Below are positions 26,689 through 34,921 of a stretch of 64,000 nt of DNA, one piece after another. Source of the stretch: Hyphomicrobium methylovorum (GTDB lineage: Bacteria; Pseudomonadota; Alphaproteobacteria; Rhizobiales; Hyphomicrobiaceae); assembly GCF_013626205.1 (NCBI RefSeq), contig NZ_QHJE01000001.1, forward strand, positions 558,001-622,000. The letters run 5' to 3'. Position numbers and translations under genes: made by a program. The notes beneath the pieces were generated by a model. The model had not been told where the DNA came from and did not search any database. It was given only the letters and a program-made list of their open reading frames with translations. The first letter of the stretch is position 1. Every line of letters begins with the position of its first letter.

Positions 26689-27927
26689 ATGACGGCCTCT
26701 TCCCAGCCCGTTGCGCAACACGCCAGCGGATCTCGATGGTTCACGCTCGCAATTCTATGCTTGGCGATCGTGCTGTCGATGACGACGTGGTTTTCGGCAA
26801 CCGCAATCGTACCCGAACTTCGCAATGTCTGGTCGCTCGATGACGGCACCGTCGCTTGGCTCACGAACGCCGTCCAGATTGGATTTGTTGTAGGAGCGCT
26901 CGGCGCGAGCTTCTTCAATCTTCCCGACATCGTGGCCCCGCGCATTCTGATGTCTGCATCCGCGGCACTTGCGGCTGCCGCCAATCTTGCTCTGCTCGTT
27001 GCTCCGACGGCAGAGACAGCCATTGCCCTGCGCTTCATCACAGGGCTAGCACTTGCGGGAGTTTATCCGCCCGCACTGAAACTCATTTCCACATGGTTTG
27101 TGCAGGCTCGCGGCTTGGCGCTCGGCTGCGTGATTGCGGCTTTAACACTGGGCTCGGCCTTTCCGCATTTGCTACGCGCGCTTACGAACGATTTGAACTG
27201 GAAGATCGTCGTTAGCTCGACGTCGGCCATGACGGTGGTCGGCGCACTGCTGATGGCTCGATTTGCAGTTGAAGGCCCGCATCCGTTTGGCCGGGCGACA
27301 TTCGATCCGCGCAAGATCGGACAGGTGCTTCGCGACCGTGCCGTGATGCTCGCGAACGTCGGCTATTTTGGTCACATGTGGGAGCTCTACGCGATGTGGG
27401 GCTGGTTCCTCGCGTTTACGCAAGCCACGTTGCACGCTCGGGGATTGATGACACCGAGCGCGTCGATCATCACGTTCGTTGTCATCGCATCGGGGACCGT
27501 CGGATGCGTCCTCGGTGGCTTTATGGCCGACCGCATCGGACGCACCGCGACGACGTCCATCATGATGACGATTTCTGGCTTGTGCGCGCTTCTGATCGGC
27601 TTCGCGTTCAACGCGCCACTTTGGGTTTTCATTCTGGTCTCCATTATCTGGGGAATTTCAGTAATTGGAGATTCCGCGCAGTTCGCTGCGATCGTGACGG
27701 AGGTTGGCGAGTCGCAATTCGTCGGCACCGCGCTGGCGCTTCAGTTGGGCCTGGGATTTGCGCTGACGGTTATTGCGATCCGCGTGATGCCGATCCTCGT
27801 CGACTACCTAGGCGGATGGCAATGGGCCTTCATCGTGCTCGTTCCCGGACCCTTCATAGGGACGTTGGCGATGCTGGCGCTGCGACGGCTGCCGCAGGCC
27901 GTGAAGATTAGCGGCGGTCTGAAGTAG
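26689..27927 (+). CDS. MFS transporter
   Basis: The 412-residue product has 12 predicted transmembrane helices. GAGGAG precedes ATG 26689, which matches the first helix; the longer frame overlapping maoC is not credible. It resembles the CynX/nitrate-sulfonate type MFS proteins (FSATAIVPELRNVWSLDDGTVAWLTNAVQIGFVVGA). The substrate is unknown; a small anion or organosulfur compound would suit the surroundings (inference). Confidence 0.83.
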   Translation: MTASSQPVAQHASGSRWFTLAILCLAIVLSMTTWFSATAIVPELRNVWSLDDGTVAWLTNAVQIGFVVGALGASFFNLPDIVAPRILMSASAALAAAANLALLVAPTAETAIALRFITGLALAGVYPPALKLISTWFVQARGLALGCVIAALTLGSAFPHLLRALTNDLNWKIVVSSTSAMTVVGALLMARFAVEGPHPFGRATFDPRKIGQVLRDRAVMLANVGYFGHMWELYAMWGWFLAFTQATLHARGLMTPSASIITFVVIASGTVGCVLGGFMADRIGRTATTSIMMTISGLCALLIGFAFNAPLWVFILVSIIWGISVIGDSAQFAAIVTEVGESQFVGTALALQLGLGFALTVIAIRVMPILVDYLGGWQWAFIVLVPGPFIGTLAMLALRRLPQAVKISGGLK

Positions 27928-28516
27928 GACCGTCGCGCGGTCGCGCCTACTGGTGGCGACTCCGCCGTCAAAGCTATTGTTTGAGTCTGTAATCGACGTA
28001 TGGGCGGCGGCATAGTTTGCCGTCTGCGTTTGCTGCTCTGAGCAGATACTGCGGCCGAACGATATTTGTATTTTAGTCCGCATACAGATATTTACTGTGC
28101 AGCTTCCGAAAAACTAACACACACCCACAAATTTGACGCGCAGCGCGTGTGACTGCGCTTGCGATGTGATGAGCGTCTCGTTGCGGAGTTTCACAATCTA
28201 TCACCGACACATCTCCGAACCTGTGTTGACTTTTTGTTTTAGCGTATAGAGTATGGACCGGTCGATACATAAAAATGACCAATCGACTCTTAGGAAACGC
28301 CAATGCTCAGCCATATTGAGAAAGCCGTACCGGCCTAGAGGGACGTCCAAAGTCACTTTGATGAGACGACAGCAATCGGCGGCGGGTCACCCGCGCCGAC
28401 GGATTGCGTGCGCCCTCGTGAAGAGACCTGGAACGCGGACGGCAAGACCGATCCATTCCCCGACGGCACAGCAATCCCAGCGCTCAGCATAAGAAAACAA
28501 TCAAAGGAGGATGACG
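27928..28516. other. Long leader region with promoter and TetR operator
   Basis: The 589-base gap has no credible gene. It contains GC-rich inverted repeats just after the MFS stop, a TTGACT element at 28226-28231 and the operator at 28254. About 250 bases of leader precede the membrane-protein gene. Confidence 0.55.
28254..28269 (+). promoter_or_regulatory. Island TetR operator before the unknown membrane protein
   Basis: TGGACCGGTCGATACA fits the consensus at every position. TTGACT (28226-28231) lies just upstream, so the operator would cover the -10/+1 region of that promoter. Confidence 0.75.
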
Positions 28517-29587
28517 ATGTCGGTAACAACGCCAACGGCGGAAATAGCGCCGTTTCGGTTGAATGAGGGCGTCCGGGGGTTCTTGTGGATCTACGGTCTG
28601 TCGATTGTGTCGTGCTATCTCGTAAACCTTTGGGTGATCGCAAATCCCATCGGTCCGTGGGTTGGCGACGACATCCAAAAATCATTCTGGCTCGACAACG
28701 TCAGCTGGCAGATTTTCTCCGCATGGTGGGCGTGCCTGTTCGTTGTTAGCGGCTTCTGGCCGTTCAACGGCATCGAAAACACAACCGTTCGCGGTATAGT
28801 TCTTGTCGCCGTCTCATGGTTTCTCGGATGGTGGAGCGCGAAGCTCATCTTCCTTGTCGGCCCCGGAGCCGACGGCATCTTTCCGCTGGTCGGCACCACG
28901 TGGTTTCTTTTTGCTTTCTTCTGCTTCGCCGGAAACAACTTCCTCGTAGCGAAGCTGCCGCCTCACCGTCAGGTTTACATCCACCTGCTGGTATTTGCGG
29001 GCCTCACGTATCTCATCACGCATTCGGCCATTAAGTGGGTTCCGGCGTGGTGGTTCCCATTCCTGCTCCTCGGACTTGGCACAGGAACGCTCACATACCT
29101 CACCCGGGGTTTGGCACAGCCGGCGCGCGCCGTCGTTATGATGTCGATCCTGTTCGCGACGGCCGCTCTCTGCTTCCAGATTTCAGCGCTCGCCGGGCTT
29201 TGGGAATTCGATAAGTCGCCCATTTCGTCGTTCTGGTCGATGGGCCATTTCACAGACGGCAATTTCTGGCTGCTCTGCTTCATGACGGCGACATCGATCA
29301 ACTACGCGATGCCGGTCATCACGCACAACTGGCCGTTCACGATGATCGCGATGCCGTGGGGCGGCTTGCTTGCCTGCGCGTTCTATCTGGTGCTGGACGT
29401 GGTTGTCGCGAGCTTGCTGGTGAAGCTGGTCGGACCGGTCTTCTCGAGCATGGAGGAACTGCTGACCTACGCCTACATGGGCGTGAACTGGTCGATGATC
29501 ATCCCGCTCGTGTTCGGAATTGGCTTGCAAGAACCCTATCTCTGGACCGGTCAGAAAACGCCGGGCCAATGGGGTGACGTAGCTTGA
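28517..29587 (+). CDS. Polytopic membrane protein of unknown function, TetR-operator controlled
   Basis: The product is about 356 residues with roughly nine or ten hydrophobic helices very rich in Trp and Phe (SWQIFSAWWACLFVVSGFWPF, AIKWVPAWWFPFLLLG, FWSMGHFTDGNFWLLCF). AAAGGAGG ends at 28510, so the ATG at 28517 with spacing 6 is favoured over the ATG at 28511. I do not recognise the family. Several His, Asp and Trp residues lie in or near helices (MGHFTDGNFW, MPVITHNWPF), which could suggest a channel, permease or membrane-bound enzyme. It has its own perfect operator, so it is a core member of the island. Confidence 0.7.
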   Translation: MSVTTPTAEIAPFRLNEGVRGFLWIYGLSIVSCYLVNLWVIANPIGPWVGDDIQKSFWLDNVSWQIFSAWWACLFVVSGFWPFNGIENTTVRGIVLVAVSWFLGWWSAKLIFLVGPGADGIFPLVGTTWFLFAFFCFAGNNFLVAKLPPHRQVYIHLLVFAGLTYLITHSAIKWVPAWWFPFLLLGLGTGTLTYLTRGLAQPARAVVMMSILFATAALCFQISALAGLWEFDKSPISSFWSMGHFTDGNFWLLCFMTATSINYAMPVITHNWPFTMIAMPWGGLLACAFYLVLDVVVASLLVKLVGPVFSSMEELLTYAYMGVNWSMIIPLVFGIGLQEPYLWTGQKTPGQWGDVA

Positions 29588-29613
29588 GGTGTCCTCCTCT
29601 CAAGCTCTCGTGA

Positions 29614-29656
29614 GGATGCCCGGCGGATCGAGCCCATCGCCGGGCATCCTTCTTCT
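29614..29656 (+). terminator. Terminator of the membrane-protein gene
   Basis: An 11-bp perfect stem (GGATGCCCGGC / GCCGGGCATCC) is followed by TTCTTCT. Confidence 0.75.
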
Positions 29657-29748
29657 ATCTGCGATCACTTCCGCAAATTCGTTCGCGCCGCAGACGCGAT
29701 GTCGACAACCGCCGCGCAATCAAGCGCTGCTCATTGGAGTTTGTACGA

Positions 29749-30054
29749 ATGGAAACTGTTGCTGGTGTTATTCCCTTCAAAGCCAAAGTCGGACAGGGCG
29801 AGACGGTGGCGCGTCTCATCGCTGCCGCTCTGCCTCACGTTGAGAACGAGCCCGGGACACCGCTTTGGTTGGTTCTCCGCTCGAATACCGATCCGGATAT
29901 GATCTTCCTGGTCGACCTCTTCAGCGGAACGGCTGGTCGCGATGCTCATATGACGGGCGAAGCGGCAAAGCTCATTTTCGCAACAGTGCCGCCGTATCTC
30001 GAAGCCGCGCCTGAAATTCATCCCGCCGACGTCATCGCTTCCAAAGGCCGGTGA
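29749..30054 (+). CDS. Antibiotic-biosynthesis-monooxygenase (ABM) domain protein
   Basis: The 101-residue ferredoxin-like fold protein resembles YgiN/ABM quinol monooxygenases (FKAKVGQGETVARLIAAAL, FLVDLFSGTAGRDAHMTGEAAKLI). GGAG lies 9 bases before ATG 29749. Such proteins act as cofactor-free oxygenases or stress proteins; the exact role is unknown. A terminator separates it from the island, and it converges on a LysR gene. Confidence 0.72.
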   Translation: METVAGVIPFKAKVGQGETVARLIAAALPHVENEPGTPLWLVLRSNTDPDMIFLVDLFSGTAGRDAHMTGEAAKLIFATVPPYLEAAPEIHPADVIASKGR

Positions 30055-30214
30055 CGCAGCGCCGAAGCGCAACTGTCGAATGACTTCCTGGTCGTACGTT
30101 CGGGCCGTGGGGCGTGCAAATCCCGCGGCCTGAATTTTCGTGAAGTGCGCTGGCTCAATCCCCGGCTCTGCTGTTGACGAAGTCAGCGCGAAGCTCGACG
30201 CGCACGGCACATTC

Positions 30215-31105
30215 TCAGCTTTTCTTTCCAAGGCTCTGCACGAGGAAATCGATAAAGACACGCGTCTTTGCCGCGAGGTAGCGATTGGGCGCGTAGAGCG
30301 CGTGGATATCGAGATCGGCAGGTGCATGCTTCGGTAAAATCGAGCGCAGCCGACCTGCCGCGATGTCCGAACCGACGATGAATTCCGGAAGCATCGTGAT
30401 GCCGATGCCAGACACGGCCGCGTCGCGCAGAACGTCTCCATTGTTCGATGCCATGTAGCTCGTGACGGATCTGGTCGTCAGTTTTCCGCTGTCAGCGAGC
30501 GACCACTTCTGCATCGACGTCGTATGGCCGTAGGTAAGACACTTGTGGGACGAGAGATCCGCAGGTGACTTCGGCGTGCCGTGTGTTTTCAGGTACTCTG
30601 GCGATGCCACCATCAGCATCCGCGTCGAAGATACGCGCCGGGCAATTAAGCTCGAGTCTTTCAGCACGCCGATCCGTATCGTGACGTCCACACCCTCTTC
30701 CAGCGGATCGATGTAGCGATCGGTCAGTGTCAGCTCGACTCTCAGGTCGCGATAGCGCGACATGAATTCGCCGACGACCTTTCCAAGACAGCGCGTTCCG
30801 AACGACAGCGGCCCGTTGATTTTGAGAAGGCCTTTCGGCTCATCATGAAGGCGGGATACCTGCTGCTCCGTCTCCTCAAGCTGGGCGAGGATTGCGAGGC
30901 AGCGCTCGTAGTAGGCGAGACCTGCTTCTGTTGGCGCGACGCGTCTCGTCGTTCGGTCAAGTAGACGAACGCCGAGATGATGTTCGAGCTCCATAACGCC
31001 TTTACTCACTGCAGAGCGCGTCAATCCCAGGCGCCGTGCAGCTTCGGCGTAGCTTCCGCTCGCGACCACCTTCACGAAAGCGCCCATCGCGTCGAGCTTG
31101 TCCAT
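30215..31105 (-). CDS. LysR-family transcriptional regulator
   Basis: The 296-residue regulator has the N-terminal winged HTH MDKLDAMGAFVKVVASGSYAEAARRLGLTRSAVSKGV (residues 1-37), with ERG-type recognition. The C-terminal LysR substrate domain has two lobes. It is of the DsdC/AaeR-like single-gene type. The longer frame up to 31288 is rejected because family members begin at MDKL. It is divergent from the serine hydrolase gene at 31380, a plausible target. Confidence 0.88.
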   Translation of the reverse strand: MDKLDAMGAFVKVVASGSYAEAARRLGLTRSAVSKGVMELEHHLGVRLLDRTTRRVAPTEAGLAYYERCLAILAQLEETEQQVSRLHDEPKGLLKINGPLSFGTRCLGKVVGEFMSRYRDLRVELTLTDRYIDPLEEGVDVTIRIGVLKDSSLIARRVSSTRMLMVASPEYLKTHGTPKSPADLSSHKCLTYGHTTSMQKWSLADSGKLTTRSVTSYMASNNGDVLRDAAVSGIGITMLPEFIVGSDIAAGRLRSILPKHAPADLDIHALYAPNRYLAAKTRVFIDFLVQSLGKKS

Positions 31106-31287
31106 TTGTATTCTTTTTGGATGCAGTTGATGCTGCATTTTACGGATTGAGGAAAATCCGTCAACGGCCGTCTTGCCGGCAAATCGGGCTCTCAGCGCGT
31201 GTTTCAGCTGAAAGAACTGCCAATATTTTCCAAGCCGTTTCGCGCTTCCGCAGATATCGAGCGCACGGCAATTAAAGTTTAACCCCA

Positions 31288-31303
31288 ATTATCAGTCGGT
31301 ACA
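31288..31303 (-). promoter_or_regulatory. Possible half-conserved copy of the island operator
   Basis: ATTATCAGTCGGTACA has a perfect CGGTACA half and 4 of 7 matches in the other half. It lies between the lysR and serine hydrolase genes. Confidence 0.3.
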
Positions 31304-31379
31304 CGCCCTATTCGGGCGATGGATTATGACCTGAGACCACTCAGGCGGCAGCCGCAACAATCAGGGATGAAATCAAGCT

Positions 31380-32525
31380 ATGAAAACGATCGGCCGGGCC
31401 ATCCGAACAGCCGTGATCTCATTGAGCGTTTGTTTGTGCAGCTCTGCGAACGCCGCTGCGGACGATCTTCTCCTCAAGGATTTCGTTACCCTCCAAGGAC
31501 AGATCGCGTTCCTGCAGATGGGCGTTCCCGGAATGGTGCTTGGTGTCGTGCGAAACGGCGAAAGCATCGTTGTCGGTTTCGGCGAGCGCGCGGATGGCGC
31601 CGGGGAACCGGATGGCGATACGATGATCCGGGTCGGCTCGATCTCAAAGGTGTTCGCTGGCCAAGTGCTGGCAAGCCTCGTCGCCGATGGCACTGTCAAA
31701 CTTAGCGATCGTCTGCAGGACAAGCTGGGTTGGCCGGATACCAAGGTGCCGACGAAGGATGGCCGCGATATCACGCTTCTCGATCTCGCCACTCATGGCT
31801 CTGGTCTGCCCCGTGAAGTCGATATGATGCGCGATCCGGAAAAGCCGGAGCTCGTTTCGCGTGAGATGTATGCACGCGCTCTGAAGGATCAGCAGCTTCT
31901 CTTCGCGCCGGGCTCCGGGCTCCACTATTCCAATTACGCGTTCGATCTGCTTGGCGAGGCCCTGTCAAAATCCAGCGGCAAACCTTATGCGGATTTGCTT
32001 CAAGAGCGGATCTTCGCCCCGGCGGGACTAAAAGATACCGTCGTCCGGATGAGCGATGCGCAAAAGGCTCGCTTGTTCCAGGGGCATTCGCCGACTGGCG
32101 AGGTTTACCCGCTCAGCGACGTCAGCGATATGCAGGCGGCTGCGAGTGGGCTGTTCTCCACGCCGAATGATATGGTGCGTTGGCTGAAATGGCATCTCGA
32201 TCAGTTCGGGCGCGATGGCGCCGAGATGCGCACCCTCGATCACGCAGCATATATCGTGAGGGATGGCCTCAACCCAGTCTCCGGTTTGGACGAGTCGGGC
32301 CACATGGATGCGATGGGTCTTGGCTGGGTCATGATGACCCCAGAGGGCACCAGGCCGCTCATCTTGCAAAAGGCCGGAGGGCGGCAGGGCACGCTGTCCT
32401 ATATCGCGTTTTCTCCGGCTCGCGGCGTCGGCGTATTTATCTCGATCAATAAGTTCGACTTCTCGGCCGGAACCCATATGCCCGCGTTCGCGAACGAACT
32501 GATCGGCCAGCTCGCTCCGCGCTAA
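31380..32525 (+). CDS. Exported serine hydrolase of the beta-lactamase/AmpH type
   Basis: The 381-residue protein has a signal peptide (about 1-27, SSANAADD) and a class C beta-lactamase / DD-peptidase fold. The SxxK nucleophile is SISK near residue 87, followed by YSNYAFDLLGEALSK (YxN motif). The third motif is not the canonical KTG; near the C-terminus one sees KAGGRQGTLSYIAF. AmpH-like peptidases and esterases share this plan. True beta-lactamase activity cannot be asserted. Confidence 0.82.
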   Translation: MKTIGRAIRTAVISLSVCLCSSANAAADDLLLKDFVTLQGQIAFLQMGVPGMVLGVVRNGESIVVGFGERADGAGEPDGDTMIRVGSISKVFAGQVLASLVADGTVKLSDRLQDKLGWPDTKVPTKDGRDITLLDLATHGSGLPREVDMMRDPEKPELVSREMYARALKDQQLLFAPGSGLHYSNYAFDLLGEALSKSSGKPYADLLQERIFAPAGLKDTVVRMSDAQKARLFQGHSPTGEVYPLSDVSDMQAAASGLFSTPNDMVRWLKWHLDQFGRDGAEMRTLDHAAYIVRDGLNPVSGLDESGHMDAMGLGWVMMTPEGTRPLILQKAGGRQGTLSYIAFSPARGVGVFISINKFDFSAGTHMPAFANELIGQLAPR

Positions 32526-32623
32526 CGTAAGAACAAATCCTTAACCGGATTGGACGGTTTTGCCTCCGTTGCCGCAAGGCCCGTCTTATAATTTGATCAG
32601 TCAGTCGGCTCGGAGTTGCGCCC

Positions 32624-32962
32624 ATGAAGTGCGCCAAAACTTTTTTCGTGAGTATCGCGGCTGTCGGTTTCCTGTCTGCTTCGCCCTGCGTCGCGCACCC
32701 CAGCGTGCCAACCTTCGCCAGCGCGCAGGATCGTCATGCGGTCATCACCGTCGGGCACCGTCAATATTATGACGAGTACTATGACGAAGACTTTATTGAA
32801 CCGCCTCCGCCGCGCCGACGCGCCTTCCCGACTGATGATGAATCGCTGTTCCTGGAAGTCGTTCCGCTACCGCCCGCTAATTGCGGCGAGTTTCGATATT
32901 GGAACGGCGAATACTGCGCCGACGCACGCGTACAGCCGCCCTACGTCGGACCGCGCTGGTAG
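32624..32962 (+). CDS. Exported small hypothetical protein
   Basis: The 112-residue product has a signal peptide (about 1-24, ending CVAHP), a Tyr/Asp/Glu-rich stretch (QYYDEYYDEDFIEPPPPRRR) and a C-terminal Cys pair (ANCGEFRYWNGEYCADAR). That motif, a Cys-bounded GxRYWNGxYCxDAR-like module, is common in small rhizobial exported proteins. Function unknown. The 285-base gap after it shows nothing recognisable. Confidence 0.65.
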   Translation: MKCAKTFFVSIAAVGFLSASPCVAHPSVPTFASAQDRHAVITVGHRQYYDEYYDEDFIEPPPPRRRAFPTDDESLFLEVVPLPPANCGEFRYWNGEYCADARVQPPYVGPRW

Positions 32963-33247
32963 CGTTTGCGCATCCAAGGGAAGAGCCTTGCTCCTTCCGC
33001 GGATTGCACCCGGCTAAAACCTTGAACGCAATGTAAGCCCGGCTGGGTTATTTGACTGCTTTTCAAACGGCAAACGCCGAAGGTGGGGCACGCAGCCCGG
33101 CGTGCGGATCCATATTAAAATCAGTGATCACGAAACCTTAGCGATATCCGGCAACCGTCCGAAAGTACCATTCGCTTGAACTTGTAAGGCCGTACTGAAC
33201 GCACGATATTTGGGAGTTCTTGCGGTGTATGGGTTGGAGCACGGGAA

Positions 33248-34348
33248 ATGCAAGCAGCCGCCGATATTTATGCGCGGATCATGTTCCCCGGCGCCATAAA
33301 GGGCGGCGATCCTACCCTCTCCGATCTTCAAAAACAGATGCTGGATGCCACGCCCGATTGCATCAAGGTGATTTCGGTCGATGGCAAGTTACTGATGATG
33401 AACCGAGCAGGTTGCCGCGCGCTTGGTGTCCCTGAAGATTCCGCATTCGGCATGCCTTGGCTACCTTTGCTTCCGCCCGACGTATTTGCCGATGGCACAG
33501 ACGCACTCCTAAAAGCTGCTTCTGGCAAGATCGCGCGATTTCCCGGCAAAAGCATTTCCCCGCAGGGGACGGCGCACTGGGATAATCTTTTGACACCGCT
33601 CATTGATGGCTCTGGTCAAGTGTTATCAATCCTCTGCGTATCCCGCGATGTCACCAAAACCGTTGTACTCGAACGGAAGTTGACCGAAGCGGTTGATCGC
33701 GAAAAGCTTCTCGCTCGCGAAATGAACCATCGGATTAAAAATTTATTCTCTGTCGTGATGGGGCTTGTATCTATTTCCAAACGAGAAGCGGCGGCGTCCA
33801 ATGCACCGGAACGTGCCATCGAAGTTTTCGCGGACAAACTTCTTTCCGTGTCGCGCGCATTCGATGCGGTTTTTGTTTCCGAACAACGCGGTGGAAGTGA
33901 CGTAGATCACATCGACGCTTCCGCCATCGTCTCATCGGTCCTGCATCCCTACGGAGATAGATGCACCATCATCGGAAGCGCGGCTTTTCTCCGTCGCGAT
34001 GCACTGACGACGTTTGCTCTTTTCCTCCACGAACTCGCTACAAACTCGTTCAAGTATGGTGCGCTCAGCACGAAAGCTGGCAATGTCACTGTCCGCTGGG
34101 CGGCTGCCGATAACATTCTTGATCTGCAATGGATAGAAACGGGAGGCCCGGAAATTAAGTCTCCTCCCGTGCGCCTCGGATTCGGAACTGAAATGATCGA
34201 CCGCATCGTTCGGTCCGGTGATGGCACGATTGATCGCATCTGGCGTACTGATGGCCTCGTGTCGAATTGCGTTTCCCCTGCCTCCCAGCGCGTGAGGCGT
34301 AGCTGTATCGGTCGCCGACGTGTGCAGCGTGATCTGCTGGTCTGCTGA
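33248..34348 (+). CDS. PAS-domain HWE-family sensor histidine kinase
   Basis: The 366-residue cytosolic kinase has an N-terminal PAS domain (about 20-140, LDATPDCIKVISVDGKLLMMNRAG). The HWE/HisKA_2 dimerisation motif follows with the phosphoacceptor His in EMNHRIKNLFSVV (about 159), then the HATPase with HELATNSFKYGAL and the Trp-Glu pair DLQWIETGG. No transmembrane segment is seen. The last ~25 residues (VSNCVSPASQRVRR...) look out of frame: another frame ends IAFPLPPSA-stop at 34295, matching normal HWE C-termini. No response regulator is adjacent (orphan). Confidence 0.85.
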   Translation: MQAAADIYARIMFPGAIKGGDPTLSDLQKQMLDATPDCIKVISVDGKLLMMNRAGCRALGVPEDSAFGMPWLPLLPPDVFADGTDALLKAASGKIARFPGKSISPQGTAHWDNLLTPLIDGSGQVLSILCVSRDVTKTVVLERKLTEAVDREKLLAREMNHRIKNLFSVVMGLVSISKREAAASNAPERAIEVFADKLLSVSRAFDAVFVSEQRGGSDVDHIDASAIVSSVLHPYGDRCTIIGSAAFLRRDALTTFALFLHELATNSFKYGALSTKAGNVTVRWAAADNILDLQWIETGGPEIKSPPVRLGFGTEMIDRIVRSGDGTIDRIWRTDGLVSNCVSPASQRVRRSCIGRRRVQRDLLVC

Positions 34349-34510
34349 GCGGCCTCTTTAGAGCAAGCCTCAATTCATTGAAGAGCCTGCGCGCGATATG
34401 GGCGCCGCGCACGTAGTTGCTGCCAAGCTCAAGCGCTGTGTCTTTTAACAATATGTTTTCTAGAAGCTGGCGGGCGCACACTGGTCCGCTTGTTCACCGG
34501 ACCGGATCGC

Positions 34511-34555
34511 GCCGGGATCACGCCCGGCGAATTTCGGCAGCTTGCCGAAATTCGC
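34511..34555 (-). terminator. Two adjacent perfect hairpins downstream of tRNA-Lys
   Basis: CGCCGGG/CCCGGCG is followed at once by a 13-bp perfect stem with a 3-base loop (GCGAATTTCGGCA / TGCCGAAATTCGC, 34527-34555). They lie 18 bases past the tRNA 3' end on the minus strand. No T-run. Confidence 0.45.
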
Positions 34556-34572
34556 TAACACCTTGAAAGGAA

Positions 34573-34647
34573 TGGTGAGCCCGGTTGGGATCGAACCAAC
34601 GACCCTCTGATTAAAAGTCAGATGCTCTACCGCTGAGCTACGGGCCC
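34573..34647 (-). tRNA. tRNA-Lys (anticodon TTT)
   Basis: The minus strand folds as a 75-nt cloverleaf with encoded CCA. The acceptor is GGGCCCG/CGGGCTC, the D-arm contains AGCTCAGCGGTAGAGC, the anticodon loop is CTTTTAA and the T-arm contains GGTTCGATCC. Anticodon UUU reads Lys codons. No integrase or attachment-site duplication was seen beside it. Confidence 0.95.
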
Positions 34648-34921
34648 ACAAGTGGGTCCGGTTACCTGTCTTTTCGGCTGAGCGCAAGCCTTCGCGCACA
34701 CCTCAGGGGCGACTTCGGCGGTGTGTGCTAAATAGCCTCGCTGCGTGTGGCCGTTTCATCGTGTTTCGCGTGGCCATTGCTGTCCCGTCGCGGTCACGCG
34801 GCTATTTGCGACGGAGCACAATGGCGGCAGGCGGCGCTATGGTTACGGTCTGTCCTGCGCGTTGCCGGGCCAAAGCGAATCTCCTGCAACCTATGCCATT
34901 CGGCTCAACATCTGGCGCCCC

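Noticed and set aside
31380-32525. Antibiotic-resistance beta-lactamase
   Set aside because: SxxK and YxN are present but the KTG motif is not canonical; AmpH-like peptidase or esterase is equally likely.
34500-34660. Integration site at tRNA-Lys
   Set aside because: No integrase gene and no duplicated tRNA 3' end nearby.
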